From: Fistularia commersonii
Lineage: Eukaryota > Chordata > Actinopteri > Syngnathiformes > Fistulariidae
NCBI GenBank assembly: GCA_037954325.1
Contig: JBBMNZ010000001.1
Location: 5,448,374 to 5,512,373, forward strand
Direction: 5' to 3'
DNA: 64,000 nucleotides
Position 1 is the first letter of the stretch; each line of letters starts with the position of its first letter. Shown here in pieces: positions 21,176-31,776 of this stretch. Position numbers and translations under genes: made by a program. Under the pieces are notes generated by a model. It was given only the letters and a program-made list of their open reading frames with translations, ran no database searches and had not been told where the DNA came from.

Positions 21176-21774
21176 TCTCCTGAGGCTTCTGGTCATCTGC
21201 CAGTCCGCGCACCAGCGACAAATTATATAAAAGGAAGGGGGGCGGAGGGTAAGTTTATGATTTGAGAGAAACAAAACCGAAACTCGGAAAGGTGTATGCG
21301 CGAGCACACGCACACATTTTCCTCTATAAGGTGTGGTTATTCAGACTACAACAATACAATTGTTATTACTGCGGGGGAGGGGGGGGGGGGACGTTTACAA
21401 AAAATTGCCCCGAGTGAGTGAGTGAATGGTTGTCCCTTAGTATCAAGGCCCTGCAATTGACTGGCAGCCAGTCCAGGTTGAACTTCCCTCCACCTTCTTC
21501 ACAACACACACACACACACACACACACTCAGTGTCCAGACTTTTGGTTCATAGGCTTTATTGGCTCACACTTCTCAGAACAGCAGACGGCGCACTTTCCT
21601 CTTGTGGTTCTGTGTTAGAGAAGCCTCTCATACGTTGGCATTATGTAAAACAAACCCCAGGGTTTCCCCTGTTTGCTGGTTGTCGTAATCAAACTCTATT
21701 CTAAAGGGGATTATTCTGAGAGCAATTTAGATTGCAAAATTTGTTGCAAAACCCCAGTTTGCTATAGTAAGGAA

Positions 21775-22335
21775 GTTGAAAATAAAGGGAGGCAGGGAAT
21801 GAACGGAAGGGGGAAAAAAAAGGAGACGGGTCTAGAGAAAAAAATGTAAGGAGACTATGAAGAAGGGAAGGGTGGAAGAGGAGGGAGGAGAGGAAAAGGG
21901 AGCTGCAGGGAGATGGAAAGCAGGAAGAATGAGGAAGATAAGAGAGGAGGAAGGAGCTCTGACAGAAACGGCTCTCATCCTCCTGTTATATCTGAGGGGT
22001 TGGGTAAGTTTACACTTCTGGAGAAACGAAACTGGTGTAATGTGTGGTGATGGACATGACAATAATAACATCGCTATCCCTGTTGTTGTTGTGTTTGAGA
22101 CAATGGAGTTAGGTGTGGGATGGAGAGCGAGGAAACACCGACACCTTCCTGCTGTGAGATGAACGATAACGGAAAAGTGAGTCTCACCTGTGGAACGGTC
22201 GGAACCATCAGGATGTCACAGTTGTATTCGAACAAATGGCCTGCTGTTATTATACATTTATTGGCTTGATCTGCCACATGAACATGTGTCACTTCTGTGG
22301 TGGAGCATTCACCGTTGTGTTTTTCTTTGCACATT
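21775..22335 (-). pseudogene. Relic IFIT intron/exon 1/promoter module (copy 4)
   Basis: Nearly identical to the module at 12,165-12,745. It includes GGAGAAACGAAACTGG, the ATG without donor GT and the upstream donor-like CCACAG|GTGAGA. No exon 2 is attached. Confidence 0.55.
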
Positions 22336-22513
22336 AAACATTATTTGACCTGCATTTTAAAATAAAAGCGTCTGAAAAGTTCTAGCTGTTTTCTATATGA
22401 GGGTAATAAAGCCCGAGAAAATGTATTGAAAAAGGATTAACTTAAAGTAATGTCTATTATCTATCAATTTCAAAGGAAATTCTTTTGCTGGAAAGCTCCA
22501 ACATTAGATATAT

Positions 22514-23157
22514 ACACTCACCAGACACTTTATTAGGTACATCATGCTAGAAGCGGGTTGGACCCCCTTTTGCATTCAGAACTGCCTCAATTCTTCGTGG
22601 CATAGATTCAACAAGGTGCTGGAAGCATTCCTCAGAGAGTTTGGTCCATATTGACATGATGGCATCACACAGTTGGTGCAGATTTGTCGGCTGCACATCC
22701 ATGATGCGAATCTCCCGTTCCACCACATCCCAAAGATGCTCTATTGGATTGAGATCTGGTGACTGCGGAGGCCATTTGAGTACAGTGAACTCATTGTCAT
22801 GTTCAAGAAACCAGTCTGAGATGATTCCAGCTTTATGACATGGCGCATTATCCTGCTGAAAGTAGCCATCAGAAGTTGGGTGCGTTGTGGTCATAAAGGG
22901 ATGGACATGGTCAGCAACAATACTCAGGTAGGCTGTGGCGTTGCAACGATGCTCAATTGGTGCCAAGAGGCCCAAAGAGTGCCGAGAAAATATTCCCCAC
23001 ACCATTGCACCACCACCACCAGCCTGAACCGTTGATACAAGGCAGGATGGATCCATGCTTTCATGTTGTTGACACCAAATTCTGACCCGACCATCCGAAT
23101 GTCGCAGCAGAAATCGAGACTCATCAGACCAGGCAACGTTTTTCCAATCTTTCCAAT
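22514..23157 (-). mobile_element. Truncated Tc1/mariner transposon with DD36E transposase part
   Basis: The minus-strand frame ending at 22547 encodes about the last 200 residues of a Tc1/mariner transposase. The catalytic triad is visible: D in VAWSDESRF, D in QQDNAPCH and E in DLNPIEHLWD. I count 36 residues between the second D and the E, so DD36E rather than the usual DD34E. The left end (ACTCACCAGACACTTTATTAGGTAC, from about 22,516) resembles a Tc1-type terminal repeat. The N-terminal DNA-binding part and the other terminal repeat are missing, because the element is cut at about 23,157 by array spacer. It is not autonomous. Confidence 0.85.
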
Positions 23158-23232
23158 TGACAGCTAGTGCCAACTTCTTTAGAATCCTGTTGGTACCCGA
23201 TAGACAAATCAACTTCCCTCCACCTTCTTCAC

Positions 23233-23269
<37 letters not shown>

Positions 23270-23725
23270 TGTAGACTTTTGGTTCACAGGCTCTGGAATA
23301 GAACTTTATTAATTTCAAAGGAAATTCTTTTGCTGGAAAGCTCCAACATTAGATATAAATTCACTCACAAAGTTTATAAAGTCCTCTGAACAGCGGAGGA
23401 CGCACTTTTGGAAACGAAACACTGGCAAGAAAAAAAACTCTCTTTTTTGTTGCATTTATTTCATGTATTAATTGTAGGTTATAAGTGATTAAATACAGTT
23501 ATGTGAAAGTCAGTAAAGATAAAATTCAAAAGCAGTACTTAAGAACAACCCAATCATAGAATTATTCATCCTTTTCTTGTTCACTTGTTGTATGTTTGCG
23601 GTTACTTTTTCCAGTTGTTTTCTCTTCGCTGTCTCTTTGATCCTCACTCATATTTTACAAGCTGAGGGGGTTTGAATATTGGAGTTGAAATCAGGGATGA
23701 AACTGCAGTCCCTGCATGGGCTTCT
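23158..23725. other. Array spacer and 3'UTR of IFIT gene D
   Basis: The spacer holds TTGACAGCTAGTGCC, a CA repeat near 23,240 and the common 3' block. Here the usual AATAAA is lost: TTTATTGGTATAAAG in other copies has become TTTATAAAG. The nearest minus-strand AATAAA is at about 23305-23310, inside the LINE-tail-like sequence. Confidence 0.5.
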
Positions 23726-23736
23726 GGGTGCAGACA

Positions 23737-25627
23737 CTAGGGGGCCTGTGGCTGAGGCTCCTCGGGCTCCTCCAGGTTTTCCAGAAACTCCTGGATATCC
23801 TGCCATCCTGGGGTCCTCCTTTGTTCCATGAGAGACTTCAGGGTTGAAATGCTGCTCTTACGGTAGAAGGACTGGATGGGGATCTTTGCCGCCTCCTTAT
23901 GGTACAGGATGGACTTCTCAGACTCCTTTGACCTGTTGAACAAGTACTTTGCGTACTGGTTGTAAACCGCTTGCAACTCAGCAGGCTCCAGCTTCTCCTT
24001 GATCAGCTCCTTGTAGATCTGATCGTTCTCGGCCCTGTCGGGAAATTTGGCGTAGAGGCTTGCTAGATTTTTTTTCTCGTCCAGACAGGAGTGGGGGTAA
24101 AGGGAAATGACCTCCTTGTGGAGGAGCACTGCTCTATCCACCTGTCTCGGAATGTGGCGATGCTTCTTCTCAAAAATGATGTCCAAGTAGTAACAATGGG
24201 CAGCGCATCTCTTCAGGTAGCGTTCATCTGGATGGTTTCTCAGAGCCTCCTCTGCCAGGTCGATGGCTTCATCCAGGAGCTTCAGTTTTTTGTAAATTTT
24301 CAGCAGGGGTTTCAAACCACCATAGCTGCTGACTGGGTTCTTCAGGACCCTGGCGGCCATCTGCTGGGCTTCATCCTTCACATCCTCCCTTTGTTCTTCC
24401 CGCAGCCTGATGTTTTCCACAGCCATGCGTGTGTTCTCTGGATCCAGCTCTAGAGCTCTTTTCAGTTTCTCCACGATGTCTGGGTTCAGCTGTCCATCAA
24501 TATACTTTTTGTTTTTCAGTAAGAGCATTACCTGGCCGCTGAGGCACCCCGGCAGGTCGGGTTGCATCTCCAAAGCTCTCTCGAAGTATTCGATGGCCTG
24601 AAGTTGCTTTTCTGGACCAAACTTCATCAGGTTCCAAGCCTTTTCGGCACAGATCTCGGGATGAAGCTCACCCTCAGTTGGTGGAGGGTATCTGTCCAGC
24701 AGGGTGGCGACCATGGACAGGTACTCCTGACTCTCCTCTTCCTGACCCTGGTGGTGGTGCAGCCAGGCCAGGTTGCCATAGTTGACTATCAGCCAGGGGC
24801 CGTCCTCTGAGCCGCGCCCGGCCCGGCGGAAGCCCTCAGCAGCCTTCCTGAAGAATTCTTGGGCGTCGTCACGGTGACCTAGCTGGTAGTGGATGTACCC
24901 CTGCAGGTTTTTGATGTGACCCAGCCAGCTGTTCCCATCTTCAGTGCCAATATCCTCCAGGTATTCCAGGCGACATCGATAACTTTCAGGGGAGGAGTCC
25001 AGGTCCCAGGTGAAGTGGCACTCAAGGTCCTCCAGCTTGGGACTCGGGGTCGACGGGTTCTGGGTGGCACTGATGAGAAAAAAATCACAAGGCAGAAGGT
25101 GTCAATGACCACCGGGGCGGCACTGTGGGATCTAGGAGTTGGGAGGTTCCCCTTTCAGAAGAGGAGGACCAGGATGAGGAGGGTAGAACCAACAGCGTAC
25201 TGAACAAACCAAAGAATCCAAATCCAAGCATGATCATGTACAGAAACCAGAGACCGCCCGAATTAATGTGGAGCCCTAGAGCAGATTTTATTTGGCACTA
25301 CCTCCCATCCGCCATTTTACATAAACTTACAAAAGATATAGAATAGAACTTTATTAATCCAAAAGGATATTCTTTTGCCCCTCCCTGAGCTGCCACGTGG
25401 TGAAGGGGCTTGTGTATCCCAGTGATCCTTGCAGCTATGTTGTCGGGGGCTGAATGTCCCTGGAGGGTCAGCCAAGGCAAACAGTTCCCCAGTGAGGGAC
25501 CAGAAAAAGCGCAACTCAGAAGACCCTCATGAAGAACAGCATAATTGGACCCCCGACTCAGTGCCTGCACGTTGGGGTTCAAGACTGCGGACAAGAGGGT
25601 GTGGCCTAAGGAAGGCAATACCCACAG

Positions 25628-25699
<72 letters not shown>

Positions 25700-25929
25700 A
25701 AAAGAAGTGTTTTCAATCCAAGGCAAGACAAGAAGGCAGGGAAGGAATTCGGGGAGGGGACAAAGAGGAGAGGGGTGTGCAGAAAAAAGGTAAGGAGGCA
25801 GGGAAGAAAGGAAAGATGGGAAAAAGGAAGGAAGGAGGGGGAACTGTACCGAGAAAGAAAGGCAAGAAGAGTGACAGAGGAGGATAAGTGAGAAGAAAGG
25901 AGCTGTGACAGTAACAGGTCTAACCTCAT
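23737..25929 (-). CDS. ifit: IFIT gene D, interferon-induced TPR protein (445 aa)
   Basis: The CDS is complement(join(23737..25069, 25925..25929)). The frame is open throughout, with TPR landmarks and length as in A. D is the most divergent intact copy in the C-terminal half. It reads CYYLDIIFEKKHRHIPRQVDRA where others have CYYWRIVFRRESRLSPSKVDRA. It also has KFPDRAENDQIYKELIKEKLEP, YLFNRSKESEKSILYHKEAAK and LKSLMEQRR. The pseudogene fragment psi5 has the same type. Such clustered change could alter RNA or partner binding in the C-terminal TPRs; this is inference. Intron 1 is 855 bp with the LINE-derived block and a ~69-bp (CA)n. The promoter retains AACCGAAACT. Confidence 0.9.
25629..25697. 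repeat. (CA)n microsatellite in gene D intron
   Basis: About 34 uninterrupted CA units lie inside intron 1 of IFIT gene D. Shorter or longer CA tracts sit at the same place in the other copies, for example 33,663-33,696 in E and 38,899-38,959 in F. Array copies therefore differ strongly in repeat length. Confidence 0.95.
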
Positions 25930-25974
25930 CCTCCTGCGGCTTCTGGTCATCTGCTAATCTGCGCACCTGTGACA

Positions 25975-26039
25975 ATTTATATAGGAGTGAGAGAGGTGGA
26001 GGGTAAGTTTATGATTTGAGAGAAACAAAACCGAAACTC
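25975..26039 (-). promoter_or_regulatory. Promoter of IFIT gene D: TATA box and IRF/ISRE site
   Basis: The minus strand has CCTATATAAATT at about 25975-25985. Position 26022-26039 reads GAAACAAAACCGAAACTC. The IRF core AANNGAAA (AACCGAAA) is preserved, but the first half-site of the strict ISRE is AAAA. Confidence 0.7.
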
Positions 26040-26801
26040 GGAATGATGTATGCATGCACACACGCACACATTTTCTTCTATAAGGTGTGGTTGTTCAGAC
26101 TACAACAATAGAATTGTTATTACTGCGAGGGAGGGAAGATTTTACACAAAATTGCCCCGAATGCCCCGCCTCTGGCCCAATGACAGCTGGGATCGGCATC
26201 CGGATGAATTCTAGAAAAGGTTCCCCCACAGCTCTGAGTGCAGGATAAGCTGCAGACGCTGGATGAGTGGACGGTGTGTTGGAGTTACACTCGTCATGCA
26301 TTAGCAATCAGCGCACAACACCCGACTCAATCAATAATGCAAAAATGTTTGATTGACATCTAGTGCCAACTTCTTTAGAATCATGTTGGTACCCGATAGA
26401 CAAATCAACTTCCCTCCTCCTTCTTTACAACACACACACACACACACGCACACACACACACAATGTCCAGACTTTTGGTTCACAGGCTTTATTGGCTCAC
26501 ACTTCTCAGAACAGCAGACGGCGCACTTTCCTCTTGTGGTTCTGTGTTAGAGAAGCCTCTCATACGTTGGCATTATGAAATACAACTCCCAGGGTTTCCC
26601 CTGTTTGCTGGTTGTCGTAATCAAACTCTATTCTAAAGGGGATTATTCTGAGAGCAATTTATCCTTGACAAGCGTTTGTTACTTTGCAAAACCCCACTTT
26701 GCTATAGTAAGGAAGTCGAAAATAAAGGGAGGCAGGGAATGAACGGAAGGGGAAAAAAAAGGAGACGGGTCTAGAGAAAAAAATGTAAGGAGACAATGAA
26801 G

Positions 26802-28073
26802 ATCGACAACTACCTCACAGGCCGGCCGCAGTACGTGAGGCTGGGGAACATCGCATCGGACACCATTGTGAGAAGCACGGGGGCGCCACAGGGGACGGTC
26901 CTGCCTCCCTTCCTGTTCACGCTCTACACCTCAGACTTCAGGTTCTCCTCGCAGTCCTGCCACCTGCAGAAATTCTCAGATGACTCTGCCATCGTGGGCT
27001 GCATCAACAGAGGCCAGGAGGAGGAGTACAGGAGCGTGGTGGACAGGTTTGTGGAGTGGTGTGGACTGAACCACCTCCAGCTCAATGTCACAAAGACAAA
27101 GGAGCTGGTGGTGGATTTCAGGAAACAGAGGACCCATCCGACCCCAGTCACCATCAGGGGTACAGAGGTGGACATTGTGGACAGTTATAAGTACCTGGGT
27201 GTCCACTTGGACAATAAACTGGACTGGACTATTAACACCAACGCCAGCTTCAAGAAGGGTCAGAGCCGCCTGTTCTTCCTCAGGAGGCTCGGATCTTTCA
27301 ATGTCTGCAGGACCATGCTGCAGATGTTCTACCACTCGGTGGTGTCCAGCGTCATCTTCTACGCTGTTGTGTGCTGGGGCAGCAGGCTCAAGACAGCTGA
27401 TGCTAACAGACTCAACAAGCTCATCAGGAGAGCTGAATCTGTCCTGGGCGTGCAGCTGGAGTCTGTGGTGCAGGTGTCAGAGAGGAGGAGGCTGAAGAAG
27501 CTCCTCAGCATTATGGACAACATCCATCACCCCCTGCATGCCACACTGACGTCCTGTCAGAGCTCTTTCAGCCGTAGACTGATACCACCGAGGAGCTCCA
27601 CTGAACGCCACAGGAGGTCTTTCCTCCCTGAGGCGATCAGACTTTTTAATTCCTCTCCATTCAGCCGCCGGCAACCATAACAACCTATCTTTAACTTAAA
27701 AACAAACAAAAATGTGCAATATCTCATTTCTGTGCAATATTCAGAAACTGTGCAATATTTCATCTCATAACAGCTACACTGTGCAATATTTCATCTCATC
27801 TCATAACAGCTACACTATAATGTTCCCTTCTATCATACTATTGTGCACTCCTTACCTCACTTGTTACTAAGACACTTATAGTTTTATCACTGCTTACTAA
27901 GACACTTTATAGTTTCACTGAAACACTTTACAGTTTATAGTTTATTTTTATTTCTAATTCTGCCTTTCTTTTATTATTTATTACTGTTATATTTTCTGTA
28001 ACTCTGGCACTGCAATTTCCTCCGGGATTAGTAAAGTTGTTCTTATTCTTATTATTATTCTTATTCTTATTCT
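26802..28073 (+). mobile_element. 5'-truncated CR1/L2/Rex-like LINE with intact RT C-terminus
   Basis: The plus strand carries an uninterrupted frame to 27680 encoding the second half of a LINE reverse transcriptase. Landmarks are DNYLTGRPQYVRLG, STGAPQGTVLPPFLF, LQKFSDDSAIVG (the YxDD-equivalent) and YKYLGVHLDNKLDW, with a C-terminal …RRSFLPEAIRLFNS. A ~390-bp 3'UTR follows and ends in TTCTTATT repeats. It interrupts a relic IFIT intron: the flanks ...GACAATGAAG and AAGAAGGGAAGGG are continuous in the sister modules. The open frame and clean ends suggest a fairly recent insertion. The exact clade is not resolved. Confidence 0.88.
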
Positions 28074-28079
28074 TAAGAA

Positions 28080-28292
28080 GGGAAGGGTGGAAGAGGAGGG
28101 AGGAGAGGAAAAGGGAGCTGCAGGGAGATGGAAAGCAGGAAGAATGAGGAAAATAAGAGGAGGAAGGAGCTCTGACAGAAACGGCTCTCATCCTCCTGTT
28201 ATATCTGAGGGGTTGGGTAAGTTTACACTTCTGGAGAAACGAAACTGGTGTAAGGTGTGGTGATGCAGATGACAATAATAACATCGCTATTA
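28080..28292 (-). pseudogene. Relic IFIT exon 1/promoter module, split by the LINE, fused to psi4
   Basis: This continues the module that begins before the LINE (26,700-26,801). It has the exon-1-like ATG without donor and GGAGAAACGAAACTGG, then the shared breakpoint CTATTACCCTGGCGG leading into psi4. Confidence 0.55.
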
Positions 28293-29484
28293 CCCTGGCG
28301 GTCATCTCCTGGGCTTCATCCTTCGCATCCTCCCCTTGTTCTCCCCGCATCTTGATGCATTCCACAGCTATGCGTGGATTCAGGTCTACAGCTCTTCTCA
28401 GTTTCTCCACGATGTCTGGGTCCAGCAGGTCCATCACAATGCTTTTGCTTTTCAGTAACGGTACCATTGGTACTGACGACATACAGGGTACCAGTGGAAA
28501 TTGGGCTACTGTGGGTCGAAGAATAAGAAGAAGAGGAGGAGTGCGTGTTCGCAATCAGAGAGAGAGGAGGGAAGGAAAGAGCCTGGGACCGAGAATAGGG
28601 ACTTTGAATATCAGGACTATGACAGGAGAAGGTAGAGAGTTGGTCAACCTGATGCAGAGAAGGTGGGTGGATATACTGTGTGTCCAAGGGGTGAGGCTAC
28701 AGGGAGGACGGGATGAAGCTCACCCTCAGTTGGCGGAGCGTATCTGTCCAGCAGGGCGGCGACCATGGACAGGTACTCCTGACTCTCCTGATGTGACCCA
28801 GCCAGCTGTTCCCCTCTTCAGTGCCGATATCCTCCAGGTCTTCCGGGCGCTGTCGATAACTTTCAGGGTAGGAGTCCAAGTCCCAGGTGAAGTGGCACTC
28901 AAGGTCCTCCAGCTTGGGACTCGGGGTCGACGGGTTCTGGGTGGCACTGATGAGAAAAAAATCACAAGGCAGAAGGTGTCAATGACCACCAGGGCGGCAC
29001 TGTGGGATCTAGGAGTTGGGAGGTTCCCCTTTCAGAAGAGGAGGACCAGGATGAGGAGGGTAGAACCAACAGTGTACTGAACAAACCAAAGAATCCAAAT
29101 CCAGGCATGATCATGTACAAAAACCAGAGTCCGCCCAAATTAATGTGGAGCCCTAGAGCAGATTTTATTTGGCACTACCTCCTATCTGCCATTTTACATA
29201 CACTTACAAAAGATATAGAATAGAACTTTATCAATCCCGAAGGATATTTTTTTGCCCCTCCTTGAGCTGCCACGTGGTGAAGGGGCTTGTGTATCCCAGT
29301 GATCCTTGCAGCTATGTTGTCGGGGGCTTTATGTCCCTGGAGGGTCACCCAAGGCAAACAGTTCCCAAGTGAGGGACCAGAAAAAGCGCAACTCAGAAGA
29401 CCCTCATGAAGAACAGCATAATAGGACCCCCGACTCAGTGCCTGCACATTGGGGTTCAAGACAAGAGAGTGTGGCTTAAGGAAG

Positions 29485-29531
<47 letters not shown>

Positions 29532-29792
29532 AACACACACACACACACACAGGAAAAGAAGTGTTTTCAATCCAAGGCAAGACATGAGTGCGGGAAGGCA
29601 GGGAAGGAAATCGGGAAGGGGACGAAGAGAAGAGGGGTCTGCAGAAAAAAAGGTAAGGAGGCAGGGAAGAAAGGAAAGATGGGAAAAAGGAAGGAAGGAG
29701 GGGGAACTGTACCGAGAAAGAAAGGCAAGAAGAGTGACAGAGGAGGATAAGTGAGAAGAAAGGAGCTGTGACAGAAACAGGTCTAACCTCAT
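28293..29792 (-). pseudogene. IFIT pseudogene psi4 (duplicate of psi1 structure)
   Basis: The breakpoints are as in psi1 and psi3. The exon 2 5' part runs from 28946 to ~28709, an RTE endonuclease fragment fills 28460-28708, and an IFIT piece lies at 28459-28293. Exon 1 (ATG 29792-29790) with its donor and the IRF site (29885-29902) are intact. Confidence 0.85.
28460..28708 (+). mobile_element. RTE-like LINE endonuclease fragment inside psi4
   Basis: The plus strand encodes RIGTLNIRTMTGEGREL and VDILCVQGVR. It is a copy of the fragments in psi1 and psi3. Confidence 0.8.
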
Positions 29793-30379
29793 TCTCCTGA
29801 GGCTTCTGGTCATCTGCCAGTCCGCGCACCAGCGACAAATTATATAAAAGGAAGGGGGGCGGAGGGTAAGTTTATGATTTGAGAGAAACAAAACCGAAAC
29901 TCGGAAAAGTGTATGCGCGAGCACATGCACACGTTTTCTTCTAAAAGGTGTGGTTGTTCAGACTACAACAATAAAATTGTTATTACTGCGGGGGAGGGGG
30001 GGGGGACGTTTACAAAAAATTGCCCCGAGTGAGTGAGTGAATGGTTGTCCCTTAGTATCAAGGCCCTGCAATTGACTGGCAGCCAGTCCAGGTTGAACTT
30101 CCCTCCACCTTCTTCACAACACACACACACACACACACACACACTCAGTGTCCAGACTTTTGGTTCATAGGCTTTATTGGCTCACACTTCTCAGAACAGC
30201 AGACGGCGCACTTTCCTCTTGTGGTTCTGTGTTAGAGAAGCCTCTCATACGTTGGCATTATGTAATACAACTCCCAGGGTTTCCCCTGTTTGCTGGTTGT
30301 CCTAATCAAACTCTATTCTAAAGGGGATTATTCTGAGAGCAATTTAGATTGCAAAATTTGTTGCAAAACCCCAGTTTGC

Positions 30380-30960
30380 TATAGTAAGGAAGTTGAAAAT
30401 AAAGGGAGGCAGGGAATGAACGGAAGGGGGAAAAAAAAGGAGACGGGTCTAGAGAAAAAAATGTAAGGAGACAATGAAGAAGGGAAGGGTGGAAGAGGAG
30501 GGAGGAGAGGAAAAGGGAGCTGCAGGGAGATGGAAAGCAGGAAGAATGAGGAAGATAAGAGAGGAGGAAGTAGCTCTGACAGAAACGGCTCTCATCCTCC
30601 TGTTATATCTGAGGGGTTGGGTAAGTTTACACTTCTGGAGAAACGAAACTGGTGTAAGGTGTGGTGATGGACATGACAATAATAACATCGCTATCCCTGT
30701 TGTTGTTGTGTTTGAGACAATGGAGTTAGGTGTGGGATGGAGAGCGAGGAAACACCGACACCTTCCTGCTGTGAGATGAACGATAACGGAAAAGTGAATC
30801 TCACCTGTGGAACGGTCGGAACCATCAGGATGTCACAGTTGTATTCGAACAAATGGCCTGCTGTTATTATATATTTATTGGCTTGATCTGCCACATGAAC
30901 ATGTGTCACTTCTGTGGTGGAGCATTCACCGTTGTGTTTTTCTTTGCACATTAAACATTA
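30380..30960 (-). pseudogene. Relic IFIT intron/exon 1/promoter module (copy 6)
   Basis: Nearly identical to 12,165-12,745 and 35,605-36,190. It contains the purine tract, ATG without donor, GGAGAAACGAAACTGG and the upstream CCACAG|GTGAGA. Confidence 0.55.
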
Positions 30961-31776
30961 TTTGATCTGCATTTTAAAATAAAAGCGTTTTAAAAGTTCA
31001 AGCTGTTTTCTATATGAGGGTAATAAAGCCTGAGAAAATGTATTGAAAAAGGATTAACTTAAAGTAATGTCTATTATCTATCTATTAATGTATCTACTTG
31101 TTTTTTGCACATTATTTATTACTGAAACTAGTTTGGGGTAAATATGTGTTGGCGTTTGACATGCGTTTACAATCAGCACACACCACCTGAGTTGGATCAA
31201 AAATGCAAAAATGTTTGATTGACAGGAGTGCTGACTGCATGAGAATCATGTTGGTCCTCGATAGACCTATCAACTTCCTTCCACAACACACACACACACT
31301 ATGGAGACTTTTGGTTCACAGGCTTTGGAATAGAACTTTATTAATTTCAAAGGAAACTCTTTTGCTGGAAAGCTCCAACATTAGATATATATATATTCAC
31401 TCACAAAGTTTATTGGTATAAAGTCCAATGAACAGCGGAGGACGCACTTTTGCAAACGAAACACTGGCAAGAAAAAAAACTCTTTTTTGTTGCATTTATA
31501 TCATGCATTAATTGTAGGTTATAAGTGATTAAATACAGTTATTTTAAAGTCAGTAAAGATAAAATTCAAAAGCAGTACTTAAGAACAACCCAATCATAGA
31601 ATTATTCATCCTATTCTTGTTCACTTGTTGTATGTTTGCGGTTGCTATTTGCAGTTGTTTTCTCTTCGCTGTCTCTTTGATCCTCATTAATATTTTAAAA
31701 GCTGGGGGGGTTTGAATATTGGAGTTGAAATCAGGGATGAAACTGCAGTCCTTGCATGGGCTTCTGGGTGCAGACA

